A DNA stretch of 64,000 bases from Arthrobacter sp. GMC3 (GTDB lineage Bacteria; Actinomycetota; Actinomycetes; Actinomycetales; Micrococcaceae). Below are positions 52,337-63,956 of the stretch, one piece after another; the stretch's first letter is position 1; each line of letters opens with the position of its first letter. The DNA lies in NCBI RefSeq assembly GCF_002929305.1, contig NZ_PJIO01000012.1:51497-115496 (forward strand). Direction: 5' to 3'. The translations under genes and the position numbers were made by a program. The notes under the pieces were generated by a model, which was given only the letters and a program-made list of their open reading frames with translations, was not told the DNA's origin and did not search any database.

Positions 52337-52447
52337 AAACGCAATCAAGCGCTAGACAAGGCTACCGTAAGTGATGCCAGAAACTGAAAACCGGCCCCCG
52401 CAAGACAATAACCAGGGGCCGGTTTCAACATAATCCAGGGTAAAACG

Positions 52448-53344
52448 TTACTTCTTGGCGGCTACGATCCCGTTGACGAAGTCGGGGAGCGAACCTTGCT
52501 GCCACTGCTGGCCGTCAATGAACACCGTGGGTGTGGCGTTGACGCCGTGGGCCGACGCCAGCGCGCTGGTGTTGGCAACGTACGGGCGGTACGTCTTGTC
52601 GTTGACGCAGCTGTTGATATCGCCAGCTCCCGCATCCGCGGCCATCTTCACCAGCGTTGCGTTGTCCAGGCCCTTGCTGTTTTCCTTGGGCTGGCCGGCG
52701 AACAAGGAATCGAAGAACGCCTTGTACTTATCCGGGGCGGTGTCAGCTACACAGGCTGCGGCAGCTGCCGCACGCGATGAGTAGTTGGTGCCGGAGGAGA
52801 AACGGTCCAGGAAGTTCAGCGGACGGTATTCCAACGTAATCGTGCCATCGTTTTGCCACTTGGTCAGCTGGTCACCGTACTGCTGCTCAAACCCCTGGCA
52901 GGCCGGGCACATGAAGTCAAGGTAAATAACAGCCTGGGCGGGCTTGCCGGCGGCCGTCGCCTTGATGCCGATCTCATCCAGGCCGGAGGCCTTGGTGGCT
53001 GCCGCCGTCGGCTGCGCCGGCAACTTGGCAGTGTCCACACTGGTCTCGGTGGTCGTCGGGGGAATCAGCACGCCGTCTTTGCCGAACGCAATGCCACCGT
53101 ACACGTTGGTGTTCGCCGGGACAGGCCCGGTGGAGGCAATCGGCTCGTTGGCCTTATTCGTCTGAATAACAATCAGGGCAATGATGACCACAATCGCCAC
53201 GGCAGCGGCAAGCACGCCGCCACGGATCAGCCAACTATTGCGCTTTTCCTTCTTCAGCTGGGCATCACGAATGGTCTTGGCCTGCTGGCGCGCCAGTGCG
53301 GTACGTTCAGCATTGGTCAGCCGCGGTTGGTTCTTGGAGCTCAT
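52448..53344 (-). CDS. DsbA-family membrane-anchored thiol oxidoreductase
   Basis: A 298-residue protein with a basic N-terminus, one membrane helix (GGVLAAAVAIVVIIALIVIQ) and an outside thioredoxin-like domain. The active site is FMCPACQGF (CPAC), and ATPTVFIDG gives the cis-proline. It would form or reshuffle disulphides in secreted proteins. This is the first chromosomal gene right of the tRNA and points toward it. ATG start at 53344, preceded by GAGGAACT in the reverse direction. Confidence 0.9.
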   Translation of the reverse strand: MSSKNQPRLTNAERTALARQQAKTIRDAQLKKEKRNSWLIRGGVLAAAVAIVVIIALIVIQTNKANEPIASTGPVPANTNVYGGIAFGKDGVLIPPTTTETSVDTAKLPAQPTAAATKASGLDEIGIKATAAGKPAQAVIYLDFMCPACQGFEQQYGDQLTKWQNDGTITLEYRPLNFLDRFSSGTNYSSRAAAAAACVADTAPDKYKAFFDSLFAGQPKENSKGLDNATLVKMAADAGAGDINSCVNDKTYRPYVANTSALASAHGVNATPTVFIDGQQWQQGSLPDFVNGIVAAKK

Positions 53345-53510
53345 AGTTCCTCAGGTCTGTGGGCATGGAAAAAGGGCCGCAGGACGGCAACTCTTCAAAT
53401 TATCGTAGGTGAGTAACCTTGGAGCAACCTCAAGGCGCCAAACTCACCTGCATCGCCCGCCTGTAACGGCTAAGCTGGCACCAAATCGACACCTATTAAC
53501 GGAGCCCCAC

Positions 53511-54986
53511 GTGCCGGAGAAGTTGCAGCCCCAACCTCATACGAACAGCTCACCCCCGCCCGTCCACGGTCATTCAGAATTCCTGGTTGTTTCCAACCGC
53601 TTGCCCATTGACAGGGATACCAGTGACACGGCCGACGTCGGCTGGAGACGTGCGCCCGGAGGTCTCGTCACAGCGCTGGCCCCCGTCATGGCCTCGCGGG
53701 AAGGTGCCTGGGTGGGCTGGCACGGCGCGCCCGATGAAGTCCTGGAGCCTTTTCACCACGAAAACATGGACCTCATCCCCGTCCCGCTCTCCAGCGACGA
53801 GGTGGAGCTTTATTACGAAGGTTTCTCCAACTCCACCCTCTGGCCGCTCTACCACGACGTCATCGCACCCCCAGAATTTCACCGTACCTGGTGGGATTCC
53901 TACCGGAAAGTGAACCAGCGCTTTGCCGAGGCCGCGGCCAGCGCCGCCGCCAAAAACGCCACCGTCTGGGTCCAGGACTACCAACTCCAACTCGTCCCCC
54001 GCTACCTTCGCCAGCTCCGCCCGGACCTGCGCATCGGCTTCTTCAACCACATCCCGTTCCCGCCGCCGGAGATCTTCGCCCAGATGCCCTGGCGCCAGGC
54101 CATCATCGACGGCCTCCTGGGCGCGGACCTCATCGGCTTCCAACGCCCCAACGACACCGCCAACTTCCTGCGCTCGGCCCGCCGCTTCCTCGGCGCCAGC
54201 GTCAAGGCTCAGCAGGTCCACGTCAGGGAAACCGACGGCGCCATCAGCCACATCGCCCGCGCCGAGCCCTTCCCCATCTCCATCGACGTGGGCCACATCC
54301 AGGAACTCGCCGCCCGCCCCGACATCATCGCCCGCTCCCGGCAAATCCGGGAGGACCTGGGCAACCCCAAGACCATCGTGCTGGGAGTGGACCGTCTTGA
54401 CTACACCAAGGGCATCACCCACCGGCTCAAGGCCTACGGTGAGCTCTTGGACGACGGCGTCATCACCGTCGAGGATGCCGCCCTGATCCAGGTGGCCAGC
54501 CCCAGCCGCGAGCGCGTGGAAAGCTACCGGCAGCTGCGCGAGGACGTAGAAGGAATGGTGGGCCGCATCAACGGCCAGTTCGACACCATCCAGAACACGG
54601 CCGTCCGCTACCTGCACCACAGCTACCCCGTGGAGGAAATGGTCGCCCTCTACCTGGCCGCCGACGTCATGCTCGTGACAGCCTTGCGCGACGGCATGAA
54701 CTTGGTGGCCAAGGAATATGTCACGGCCCGCACCGACAACACCGGGGCCCTGGTGTTGAGCGAATTCACCGGCGCCGCCGATCAGCTCAAGCAGGCACTG
54801 CTAATCAACCCGCATGACATCGACGGACTCAAGGCCACCATCGCCCGCGCCATCAAACTGCCCAAGGCAGAATCCGCACGCCGCATGCGGGCCATGCGCA
54901 AACAAATCCTTTCCCACGACGTCCAGCGCTGGAGCGAGGACTTCCTTCTCACCTTGCAAAATGAGGCGGTCCGTGACGACCGCTGA
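53511..54986 (+). CDS. otsA: Trehalose-6-phosphate synthase
   Basis: A 491-residue glucosyltransferase (GT20) that joins UDP-glucose and glucose-6-phosphate to trehalose-6-phosphate. Seen motifs: [79 protein letters not shown] and a C-terminal [10 protein letters not shown]. The GTG at 53511 has GGAG 6 bases upstream; the frame is open earlier without support. otsB follows at once, so the two enzymes of trehalose synthesis form an operon, useful against osmotic and drying stress. Confidence 0.95.
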   Translation: MPEKLQPQPHTNSSPPPVHGHSEFLVVSNRLPIDRDTSDTADVGWRRAPGGLVTALAPVMASREGAWVGWHGAPDEVLEPFHHENMDLIPVPLSSDEVELYYEGFSNSTLWPLYHDVIAPPEFHRTWWDSYRKVNQRFAEAAASAAAKNATVWVQDYQLQLVPRYLRQLRPDLRIGFFNHIPFPPPEIFAQMPWRQAIIDGLLGADLIGFQRPNDTANFLRSARRFLGASVKAQQVHVRETDGAISHIARAEPFPISIDVGHIQELAARPDIIARSRQIREDLGNPKTIVLGVDRLDYTKGITHRLKAYGELLDDGVITVEDAALIQVASPSRERVESYRQLREDVEGMVGRINGQFDTIQNTAVRYLHHSYPVEEMVALYLAADVMLVTALRDGMNLVAKEYVTARTDNTGALVLSEFTGAADQLKQALLINPHDIDGLKATIARAIKLPKAESARRMRAMRKQILSHDVQRWSEDFLLTLQNEAVRDDR

Positions 54987-55767
54987 CCCGGGCCCTGACG
55001 GTTTGAGCGCGGAACTGCGCGACGCCGTGGCCCGCGTCGCCCACACTCCTCACCTACTGGTCGCGATGGACTTTGACGGCACCATGGCCCCCCTGGTTTC
55101 CCGCGCCGAGGACGCCCGCCCGCTTCCAGGCGCTGCGGCCGCCTTTGCTTCCCTCGCCGAACTGGAGAGTACGACGACGGCGCTCGTGTCCGGGCGCGCC
55201 CTGGCCAGTCTGCGCGCGGTCGCCAGCCCGCCTGTGCAGACGCTGCTGGTCGGCAGCCACGGCGCCGAGGTATGGCTGGGGCAGGACTCCCCCGGGCTCG
55301 AACTCACCGAACAACAAAAAAGGGTGCTCGGCAAAGCGCAGTCAGTGATCAACGAAGCCGTCGCCCAGCATCCCGGTACCACAGTGGAGAACAAGCCGGC
55401 CGGCGTCGTCCTGCATTACCGTCAGGCAACCCCGGAGGCCGGGCAGTCCGCCGTCGCCCAGGTCCGTAAGGCACTCGAACAGGAGACCGGCCTGTTCATC
55501 AGCGACGGCAAGATGGTGCTGGAGATTTCCGCCGTCAACGCCAACAAGGGTCAAAGCCTGCAGCTATTGCGCAAGGCCACCGGCGCCACGGCCGTCATCT
55601 TTGCCGGGGACGACGTCACGGACGAGCACGCCTTCGCCGCCCTGAATCCCGGCGATGTGGGCATCAAGGTAGGCCAAGGCGCCACCAAGGCCCCGTTCCG
55701 CATCGGCTCCCCGGAGGACCTGCCGGCACTCCTTGAACTACTCTTGGCAACTCGCAAACACTCGTGA
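54961..55767 (+). CDS. otsB: Trehalose-6-phosphate phosphatase
   Basis: A 268-residue HAD-family phosphatase. The catalytic motif is VAMDFDGTMAP, followed by ALVSGRAL, VGSHGAEVW, HYRQA, KGQSLQLL and the metal motif FAGDDVTDEHAF, giving the full OtsB set. It removes phosphate to release trehalose. The start overlaps the end of otsA; ATG 54961 or GTG 54973 are both possible. Its stop overlaps the next gene. Confidence 0.9.
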   Translation: MRRSVTTADPGPDGLSAELRDAVARVAHTPHLLVAMDFDGTMAPLVSRAEDARPLPGAAAAFASLAELESTTTALVSGRALASLRAVASPPVQTLLVGSHGAEVWLGQDSPGLELTEQQKRVLGKAQSVINEAVAQHPGTTVENKPAGVVLHYRQATPEAGQSAVAQVRKALEQETGLFISDGKMVLEISAVNANKGQSLQLLRKATGATAVIFAGDDVTDEHAFAALNPGDVGIKVGQGATKAPFRIGSPEDLPALLELLLATRKHS

Positions 55768-56993
55768 AAGGTTTTTCGTTGTCTTCTTGCACCATTCGTA
55801 ATGTCCGCCCCTGGGGTGGGGAACCCAGCGACGTCACAGTTGTGGCCGGCCGGATCTCCGCGATCGCGCCGCACAATCCGGCAGCAGCGGTGACCGGCAC
55901 TGTCGTTGAGGGCCGGGGCCGGCTGCTATTGCCGTCGTTCTCCGACGTCCACGTCCACTTGGACTCCACCCGGCTGGGTCTGCCGTTCCGTGAACACACT
56001 GGCGGGCCGGGCGTCTGGACCATGATGCTCAATGACCGCAACAACTGGCGCAACGCCGAGACTTCCATCGGCGAGCGCGCCGAAACTACTTTGCGCATGA
56101 TGATCGAACGTGGCACCACCCGGGTGCGCAGCTACGCCCAGGTGGACGTTGACTGCGGCCTTGAACGCTTCGAGGCCGTGGCCGCCGCACGGGAAACGCA
56201 CAAGGACCGCGCCGAGGTGAAGATCATCGCCTTCCCACAGGCCGGCCTGCTCCTGGAGGAAGGTTCGGCCCAGGTACTTGAGGAAGCGCTCAAGGCCGGG
56301 GCCGACGTCGTGGGCGGGATCGATCCGTGCTCCCTGGACCGCGACCCCGTCCGGCACCTTGACATCGTGTTTGGGCTGGCCGAGAAATACCAGCTGCCCA
56401 TCGACATCCACCTGCACGAAGCCGGCGAGCTGGGACACTTCAGCGCGGACCTGATCGCGGAACGCACCCGCGCCCTGGGCATGCAGGGCAACGTCACCAT
56501 CTCCCACGGCTACCCGTTGTGGGGAGTCAGCGACGCACACACACGCAAACTCATTGAAACCTGGGCCGAGCTGGATATCTCCACGGCCACGGTGGCGCCC
56601 GGGACAGGCGCCAAGCTTCCGCTGGCCGAGCTGGCAGCGGCCGGCGTCCGCGTGGGCCTGGGCGAAGACGGCCAGCGCGATTACTGGTCGCCCTACGGCA
56701 ACGCGGACATGCTGGACCGCACCTGGCAGCTGGCCTTCACCAACGGCTTCCGGGCCGACGAACTCATCGAACACGCCTTGGCCGTGGCAACACTGGGTGG
56801 CGCCTCGATCCTGGACCGTTCAACACCCAGGCTTCGCTCGGTAGCCGACAGGCCCGGAACCCAAGTCTCCGACGTCGCCAGTTTTGTTCTGGTGCCCGGA
56901 GACTCGGTCAGCGCCGCCGTCATGGAACGCTCCTCCGACCGCACCGTGCTGCACAACGGGCACGTGGTGGCCGATCAGCTCACGTTGGTCTAA
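55764..56993 (+). CDS. Amidohydrolase, cytosine deaminase-like
   Basis: A 409-residue metal-dependent hydrolase. Motifs: DVHVHLD (metal-binding His pair), a central IDIHLHEAGE, SHGYPL, and LGEDGQRDYWSPYGNADMLD (metal-binding Asp), all in the order of CodA-type deaminases. It may deaminate cytosine or a similar ring compound. The GTG at 55764 overlaps the otsB stop (GTGA), so it is translated with it, although the functions are unrelated. Confidence 0.85.
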   Translation: MKGFSLSSCTIRNVRPWGGEPSDVTVVAGRISAIAPHNPAAAVTGTVVEGRGRLLLPSFSDVHVHLDSTRLGLPFREHTGGPGVWTMMLNDRNNWRNAETSIGERAETTLRMMIERGTTRVRSYAQVDVDCGLERFEAVAAARETHKDRAEVKIIAFPQAGLLLEEGSAQVLEEALKAGADVVGGIDPCSLDRDPVRHLDIVFGLAEKYQLPIDIHLHEAGELGHFSADLIAERTRALGMQGNVTISHGYPLWGVSDAHTRKLIETWAELDISTATVAPGTGAKLPLAELAAAGVRVGLGEDGQRDYWSPYGNADMLDRTWQLAFTNGFRADELIEHALAVATLGGASILDRSTPRLRSVADRPGTQVSDVASFVLVPGDSVSAAVMERSSDRTVLHNGHVVADQLTLV

Positions 56994-57157
56994 CGCGTCA
57001 CCTTCGCCACATGTGACGCGCAGCACGCTAAGAATGTGCCATACTTCATATAACAGGAACGTACCCGCCTAGGTGGATCACGGCCTGCCAACTAAATAAA
57101 AAACCATTCACTTGAGGATCGTTCGGCACGTACCTGCCGATGAAGGGAACTATTACT

Positions 57158-58258
<1,101 letters not shown>

Positions 58259-58278
58259 CGCCCACGCCCCTGGCGAAG

Positions 58279-58322
58279 ACGCGGTTGCTTGTTGGATGTC
58301 TATCCAGCAGGCAACCGCGTTT
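58279..58322 (+). terminator. Rho-independent terminator after ugpC
   Basis: ACGCGGTTGC near 58279 pairs with GCAACCGCGT near 58313, with a further TGGAT/ATCCA inner pairing, followed by TTTCACCTTTT. It ends the ugpC transcript. Confidence 0.8.
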
Positions 58323-58346
58323 CACCTTTTAAGAGAGAATTAGTCC

Positions 58347-59717
58347 ATGACTGACCTTCCCGGCGCCCAGTGGAACCACGAGCCCACAGACTTTGAACAG
58401 ATCGGCAAGCTGCCGCGCAAGTCTGCGCCGCCGGCCCAGGTCATGGGCTCGCTGAACATCACCGCCGCCACGGCCGACCAGGGACTGCTAGACCTGCCCT
58501 GGCACATCAGGCTCGAGGATTGGCCTGCGGCGAACCTGGCAGCCCTCCCCCGTGGCATCTCCCGGCACGTGGTGCGGTTCGCGCACATGGACGGCTCCGT
58601 GATCGCCATCAAGGAGACCTCCGAGCACGTGGCCCGGCATGAATATCACATGCTGCGCAAACTGGCCCGGCTGGATGTCCCCTGCGTTGAACCCGTGGCC
58701 GTCATTACCGGCCGCACCACCCCCACGGGGGCCCCCTTGGACCCGGTGCTCGTCACCCGGCACCTGAAGTTCTCCCTGCCCTACCGTGCTCTCTTTTCCC
58801 AAAAGCTGCGCCGCGAAACACTCACCCGGCTCATTGACGCCCAGGCACTGCTCCTGGTTCGGCTGCACCTGGTGGGCTTCTACTGGGGCGATGTTTCCCT
58901 CTCCAACACCCTGTTCCGCCGCGACGCCGGCGCCTTCGCGGCCTACCTGGTGGATGCCGAAACCGGAGAACTCTACCCCGATCTGTCCACCGGCCAACGC
59001 GAGTACGATCTTGAGATCGCCCGGGTCAACATTGCCGGTGAGCTGATGGATCTGCTTGAGGGCGGGCTCATCGAGGAGAAGGTTGACCCTGTCGCCACCA
59101 GCGAGCTGATCATGGAAAGTTACCGCCGGCTTTGGGCGGAGCTGACCGAAAAGGAATCCTTCGAGTTGGAGGACCGCTGGCGCGTTGGGGCACGGATCCG
59201 CCGTCTGAATGAACTGGGCTTTGATGTTGAGGAATACGCCATCAAGACCACCCCTGACGGCTCCACCATCCAGCTTCAGCCAAAGGTGGTCGACGCCGGT
59301 CACCACCAGCGCCGTCTGCTCCGGCTGACGGGCATTGATGCCCAGGAAAACCAAGCCAGGCGCCTGCTCAACGACATGGACTCCTTCAGGGCCGATTCCG
59401 GTGCCGACGCGGATGAGGAAATCAGCGCCCACAATTGGGTCAGCAGTATTTTTGAGCCCATCGTCCGAGCCATCCCCCGCGAACTTGGCGGCAAGCTGGA
59501 ACCGGCCGAGGTAGTCCACGAGGTTTTGGAACACCGCTGGTACAAGTCCCAGCAGGAAGAACGCAACGTCCCACTTGCCGAGACCGTGCAGTCCTATGTC
59601 GACACCATTTTGCGGTACCGCCGTGACGAGGATGCCATCATGCTCAGTACAGACACCGAAACCATCAAGATGCTTGAAAGTGGCGTCCTCCCGGACAGCG
59701 CCTACGACGGCGAGTAG
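58347..59717 (+). CDS. DUF4032 protein, kinase-like fold
   Basis: A 456-residue protein of the actinobacterial DUF4032 family. The first half looks like an ATP-binding kinase-type fold: SVIAIKETSEHVARHEYHML (Lys and Glu), then FYWGDVSLSNTLFRRDAGAF, a catalytic-loop-like D...N, and AAYLVDAETGEL (D-x-E). The C-terminal half carries the DUF4032 domain. Function unknown. ATG with GAGAGAATTAG before it. Confidence 0.85.
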   Translation: MTDLPGAQWNHEPTDFEQIGKLPRKSAPPAQVMGSLNITAATADQGLLDLPWHIRLEDWPAANLAALPRGISRHVVRFAHMDGSVIAIKETSEHVARHEYHMLRKLARLDVPCVEPVAVITGRTTPTGAPLDPVLVTRHLKFSLPYRALFSQKLRRETLTRLIDAQALLLVRLHLVGFYWGDVSLSNTLFRRDAGAFAAYLVDAETGELYPDLSTGQREYDLEIARVNIAGELMDLLEGGLIEEKVDPVATSELIMESYRRLWAELTEKESFELEDRWRVGARIRRLNELGFDVEEYAIKTTPDGSTIQLQPKVVDAGHHQRRLLRLTGIDAQENQARRLLNDMDSFRADSGADADEEISAHNWVSSIFEPIVRAIPRELGGKLEPAEVVHEVLEHRWYKSQQEERNVPLAETVQSYVDTILRYRRDEDAIMLSTDTETIKMLESGVLPDSAYDGE

Positions 59718-60353
59718 CTACTCGCCCTGATGCCTGCCCCGGACGTGGACCAGCGCGTAGCCTCCCACACCGAGGCCAGCCAGCAGTGTTACGCCCAGCA
59801 AAAGCAGCATCCAGGTCATCAGGCCCACACCGCCTGACTTCTCACTGGTCAGGGAAAGCTCCGCACCGGTGGCTGCCGCTGTTGCCTTGCTGCGATCCTG
59901 CGCCGGAATAAACACCTGGGGCGTCTCGGTGGGCGTGAAAGTGGGCCACGGGGTCTCCGAAACGACCGGAGCCACCGTGCTCGGCTCCGGCGACGCCACA
60001 GTAGTTTCCTTCTTTTCCGTTAGCGGCTCCGCCACTACCGGTGCTTTTTCGGCTGCGGCCGGGACATCGGCCGTCGGCGTCGGCTTTGCGGGCTTCTCCG
60101 CCGGAGTAGACGCCGGTGGCCCGACCTCGACTATAGGTGGCGCCGAGGGGTTGTTCTCTGTGACCTTGCGCTGCGCCGGGGCGGCCACTAGCGCGGCTAC
60201 AGCGGCTGAATTCACGGGCATCTGGGCATTCACTGCCGCGTGGGCAGAAACCGCCAAAGTGACGCTGCCCGCAAGGCAGAGGGCAGACACCATGGCGGCA
60301 ACCGCTGCCCTCTGGGCAGTAGCGCGCCAAAAAGGTCGCGATGAGAATGTCAT
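59718..60353 (-). CDS. Secreted or cell-surface protein with C-terminal anchor
   Basis: A 211-residue protein with a Sec signal peptide (AAVAAMVSALCLAGSVTLAV then SAHA-A), a proline/threonine-rich, low-complexity middle and a C-terminal membrane helix (TWMLLLLGVTLLAGLGVGGY) with a basic end. No enzyme motif. It starts and ends as a typical surface protein; no LPxTG motif. Its stop abuts that of the DUF4032 gene on the other strand. Confidence 0.8.
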   Translation of the reverse strand: MTFSSRPFWRATAQRAAVAAMVSALCLAGSVTLAVSAHAAVNAQMPVNSAAVAALVAAPAQRKVTENNPSAPPIVEVGPPASTPAEKPAKPTPTADVPAAAEKAPVVAEPLTEKKETTVASPEPSTVAPVVSETPWPTFTPTETPQVFIPAQDRSKATAAATGAELSLTSEKSGGVGLMTWMLLLLGVTLLAGLGVGGYALVHVRGRHQGE

Positions 60354-60453
60354 GGATTACTTCCAAGTTAGTTTATGAGTCCGCCAATCGAACACAGTTA
60401 CCCCGAAAATACACTGCCCGATCGGATACATATTAGTCAAGTATTACTGTCCA

Positions 60454-61845
60454 TTAGGCTGCCGGAATTGCTTTCCCCGGATTGAGAATTCCTTGCGGGT
60501 CAAAGATCTTCTTCATTTTCCTCTGCAGTTCCAGGACGTTTTGTGCCTGTTCAAGGGGTAGCCAGCGAAGCTTGTATTGCCCAATTCCGTGCTCACCGGT
60601 GATGGTTCCGCCAAGTTCCAGGGCCTTGTCAATTGATTCGTCCAGGGCGGCGTTGAGAGCACTGATACTTTCGGCGTCCATGCCGGGAACCCAAAATGTG
60701 GGGTGCAGGTTTCCGTCGCCTGCGTGGGCGATCACGCGCAGGCCCACCCCGTGCCGGGTCGCCATCTCCTCCAGCGCCAGGATGTAGTGCACCAGCTGAG
60801 AGCGGGGAACAGCAACGTCCTCCCCTACCCGATTCTCAGCGTCAACATCCATGCCACGATTGTTGCGACGCAGTTCAACCAGCTGCTCGGCCTCTTGGGG
60901 ATCCTCCACGCTCACGGATCCGCCCACTGATTGTAGTGCCGCCGTGGCAATCTCCACCTCCTGGCCCGCAGCAAGTCCGTCGAACTGAATCAACAGCAGG
61001 GCGGTTCCCCTGCTGGCCAAGTTGCTCCCATTGCGGAAGTCCAGTTCTTCCAGGCTGGGCCCGTCCAGCAGTTCCAGAATGCATGGCTGCACACGGGCAG
61101 CACCCACCGCAAGCACGCCAGCCGCTGCCGATTGCACGTCCGGGAAGAACACGGCCAGGGTTCGCACATCCGTTGGCAGGTACTTCAGCCGCACTGTCGC
61201 GGCCACCACGATCCCCAGGGTCCCTTCGGATCCCACGAACAGGCCCGTGAGGTCATACCCGGCCACGCCCTTGAAAGTGCGGTGCCCTGTATGGATGAGC
61301 GTGCCGTCGGCCAGGACCACATCGAGTGCCAGAACGGCGTCGCGTGTCACCCCATACTTGGCGCACCGCAGGCCACCGGCATTGGTGGCAACATTTCCGC
61401 CAATGGTTGCCACTTTAAAGCTGGCCGGGTCGGGTGCGAACATCAATCCGAATTCCGCGGCGGCCTGGTTCAGGTCGGCATTGACCACACCGGGCTCCAC
61501 CCGGGCAATCTCGTCTTCGGGATTCAGTTCAAGGATTCTGTTCATCCTCTCAAGGCTCAGCACCAGCGACCCTTGTGTTGCGTGGGCGCCTCCGGACACG
61601 CCAGTCCCGGCGCCGCGGGCCACGATCGGAACCATGTATTTCGCGGCAAGCTTCACTACGGTCTGGACATCGGCCACCGATTCCGCCCACACAACGGCAA
61701 CCGGCTCCCGGTAGTCGGTGACCGGACCCTGGTCAATTGCGTAGCTGTGCAGGTCTTCCGGGCTGATACTCAACTGGCCCTCCCGCAACGCAGCCCGCAG
61801 TTCGCCCTCTAGTTCCCGGTTCAGTGGAGTGTCCGTTGTTGCCAT
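60454..61845 (-). CDS. FAD-linked oxidase, glycolate/D-lactate dehydrogenase-like
   Basis: A 463-residue flavoprotein of the GlcD type. FAD-binding PCMH domain: VPIVARGAGTGVSGGAHATQ, VATIGGNVATNAGGLRCAKY, VGSEGTLGIV; C-terminal cap with HAGDGNLHPTFWVPG and ITGEHGIGQYK. It would oxidise a 2-hydroxy acid such as glycolate or D-lactate. Start at 61845 chosen for MATTDTPLNREL with GAAAGG upstream. Confidence 0.9.
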   Translation of the reverse strand: MATTDTPLNRELEGELRAALREGQLSISPEDLHSYAIDQGPVTDYREPVAVVWAESVADVQTVVKLAAKYMVPIVARGAGTGVSGGAHATQGSLVLSLERMNRILELNPEDEIARVEPGVVNADLNQAAAEFGLMFAPDPASFKVATIGGNVATNAGGLRCAKYGVTRDAVLALDVVLADGTLIHTGHRTFKGVAGYDLTGLFVGSEGTLGIVVAATVRLKYLPTDVRTLAVFFPDVQSAAAGVLAVGAARVQPCILELLDGPSLEELDFRNGSNLASRGTALLLIQFDGLAAGQEVEIATAALQSVGGSVSVEDPQEAEQLVELRRNNRGMDVDAENRVGEDVAVPRSQLVHYILALEEMATRHGVGLRVIAHAGDGNLHPTFWVPGMDAESISALNAALDESIDKALELGGTITGEHGIGQYKLRWLPLEQAQNVLELQRKMKKIFDPQGILNPGKAIPAA

Positions 61846-61928
61846 GTCCGTTGAAGCCTTTCCTTCACTGCCCAACAAGGGCTCCTGAACATTCTAGAAG
61901 AACGACGGCGGCGCCACCGGCACGTGCC

Positions 61929-63800
61929 CTATTCGGCAGGGACCTGGATACCGGGTAAACGCCAAATGTAGACTCCAGGGCCGTTGGCGTTGAAATCGCT
62001 AGCGATACGGTATTCGCTTGAATGGTAGACGGGCGTGGCGGCGACCATCACCGCGCTCTCCGCCAAGGTCAGGCCCATATCTTCAAAGCGCAGCCCCTCC
62101 ACGTCGGCACGAATGGCAACCACGAGAAGCGACTCATGCGGTGACTCGCGAATGAATGCCAGCACATCGCCGTCGGCCGCCAACCAGCGCATGGCTCCGT
62201 GGGCCACTGCAGGGCTGGCGTGCCTCAGATCGGCAAGGGCCGTATAGTCGGCTCGCAGGTCATTCACAACACGCTCAGGCTCATTCCACGGCATTGGAGT
62301 GCGGGACGACTCACCCCGATCCCCTTCAAGGCCAAATTCGTCTCCGGAGAAGACCACGGGAATACCGGGGAGCATCATGGAGAGCGCAGCCGCCACCAGT
62401 GGGCCGCCGGGGATCATGACGGATGCAGCCCGGGCCGTGTCATGGGTGTTCAGTGCGTTCATTGTGGCGTTGCGAACAGGCCAGCTGAAAGCGCTCGACA
62501 GATCACGATGGGTGGCGAGCACCGTCTGCGCATCGACCCGGTTGGGACCGGACAACGGGGTGCCGAAGAAGTCCACCCGGGCCTCCGTGTTCGCAAGCCA
62601 TTGCCACATGGGACGGGTGAAGTTGGAGTAGGTCATGGCGCCCTGCCAACCGAAGCCGTCTACGTCCGTTCCTGCATCCGATGTTTCCTCCCCCAGGAGC
62701 AGAGCATTCGGGTTAAGTTCAAGTACCCGCTTTTGAATGAGGGCTGCGACTTCGCGATTGATGTCCTGGGCACCCAACCGCCCGGTCATGTTGCCCACAT
62801 CTATGCGCCAACCATCCAGATTGAACGGTGGTTTCAGCCATTTGGCTACAACGGACTCCTCGCCGGTGACGAATGCTTCCCGCAGGCCGGGTGAGGCCCA
62901 GTTGAGCTTGGGCAGGGATTTCACACCCCACCACGATTCGTAGTCGGTGTGCTCGGCGTTGAAGTAGTAGAAATCGGCTTCGGGGCTGTTCGGATCCGCC
63001 TTCGCCCTTTTGAACCATTCGTGAGCGTCTCCGGTGTGGTTCGCCGTCAGATCCCCCATGACTTTCATACCGCGGCTGTGCGCCGCCTCCACGAGGTCCA
63101 CGAGTGCTTGGTCCCCTCCCAACAGTGGATCCACGTGCTCAAAGGTAGAAGCGTCGTAGCGGTGGTTGGACCGCCCCGGAAAGAAGGGCGTCAAATAGAT
63201 GATGTCCACACCGAGTCCGGCCAGGTAGCCCACCTTGTCAGTCACGCCGGCAAGATCACCACCATAAAATTGCCGGGCCACATTCGCTCCGGTGCCTTCC
63301 ACGGGGGTCTGCCAGGAGCAGGGCAACGCCCACTCCGGCGCTACACGGGCGCTGGATTCTTCGGACCGTGCGAATCGGTCAGGGAACACCTGGTACATGA
63401 TGGCGTCCCTGGACCATGACGGCGCCGGCACTGCGGTGGTGACTCTGAAGTCGTGGAAGTCGGAAGTGTCCCGGGCGTGCAGCCCAGCATTGTTGAGGGA
63501 ATAGTATTCGTTGCCGGCACCATTGCCGCCGGGCACCTCTATGACGAACCGGTACAGGGCGACGGGGTTGACCACCAGCATGGCGGCCTCCCACCAGACC
63601 CAGCCGTCGCCTTCATCACCCAGGCATTGGGCCTCGTTGTACCGTGGTTCGCCGTCCTGGACACTGCGTACCCATACACGTGAGGCGCTCCCCCACTTCG
63701 CCGGCACACGCAACCTCAGCTTGCAGGGGTCGTTCAACGCCGGTCGCTGATTCGCCACATACAAGGTGGAGCCATCGTGGTGTGGTTGCATGCCTGCCAT
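61929..63800 (-). CDS. Alpha-amylase family glycosidase (GH13)
   Basis: A 623-residue GH13 enzyme with an N-terminal carbohydrate-binding/starch-type domain. Catalytic motifs: VMGDLTANHTGD (region I), DGWRIDVGNM (nucleophile Asp), LLGEETSD (acid Glu), NALNTHDTAR (HD pair). Family traits fit cyclomaltodextrinase/neopullulanase or maltogenic alpha-glucosidase. It would cut alpha-1,4 glucans or maltodextrins. It lacks a signal peptide and so is probably cytoplasmic. Confidence 0.9.
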   Translation of the reverse strand: MAGMQPHHDGSTLYVANQRPALNDPCKLRLRVPAKWGSASRVWVRSVQDGEPRYNEAQCLGDEGDGWVWWEAAMLVVNPVALYRFVIEVPGGNGAGNEYYSLNNAGLHARDTSDFHDFRVTTAVPAPSWSRDAIMYQVFPDRFARSEESSARVAPEWALPCSWQTPVEGTGANVARQFYGGDLAGVTDKVGYLAGLGVDIIYLTPFFPGRSNHRYDASTFEHVDPLLGGDQALVDLVEAAHSRGMKVMGDLTANHTGDAHEWFKRAKADPNSPEADFYYFNAEHTDYESWWGVKSLPKLNWASPGLREAFVTGEESVVAKWLKPPFNLDGWRIDVGNMTGRLGAQDINREVAALIQKRVLELNPNALLLGEETSDAGTDVDGFGWQGAMTYSNFTRPMWQWLANTEARVDFFGTPLSGPNRVDAQTVLATHRDLSSAFSWPVRNATMNALNTHDTARAASVMIPGGPLVAAALSMMLPGIPVVFSGDEFGLEGDRGESSRTPMPWNEPERVVNDLRADYTALADLRHASPAVAHGAMRWLAADGDVLAFIRESPHESLLVVAIRADVEGLRFEDMGLTLAESAVMVAATPVYHSSEYRIASDFNANGPGVYIWRLPGIQVPAE

Positions 63801-63910
63801 GTTCTTGTCCCCTTTGTTTAACCGATTCGCCAGCCACTGACAATCTACCGGCCGGGAGCACTACTGCGGGCAAGGCAAGGGGTGTGTGGGTTGTGGTTGT
63901 TAACGTAGGG

Positions 63911-63938
63911 AGGCCCCGCACCCTGTGGTGTGGGGCCT
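63911..63938 (-). terminator. Terminator of the rRNA operon
   Basis: AGGCCCCGCACC (63911-63922) pairs with 63927-63938, with one G-T pair, over a CTGT loop. It lies about 20 bases after the 3' end of 5S rRNA on the minus strand and likely stops the rrn transcript; the T-run is weak. Confidence 0.75.
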
Positions 63939-63956
63939 CGACCTGTTTACTGTTTG

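Noticed and set aside
55764..56993. Idea that the amidohydrolase belongs to trehalose metabolism because of its overlap with otsB
   Set aside because: Its motifs are those of cytosine deaminase-type enzymes; the overlap only shows co-translation.
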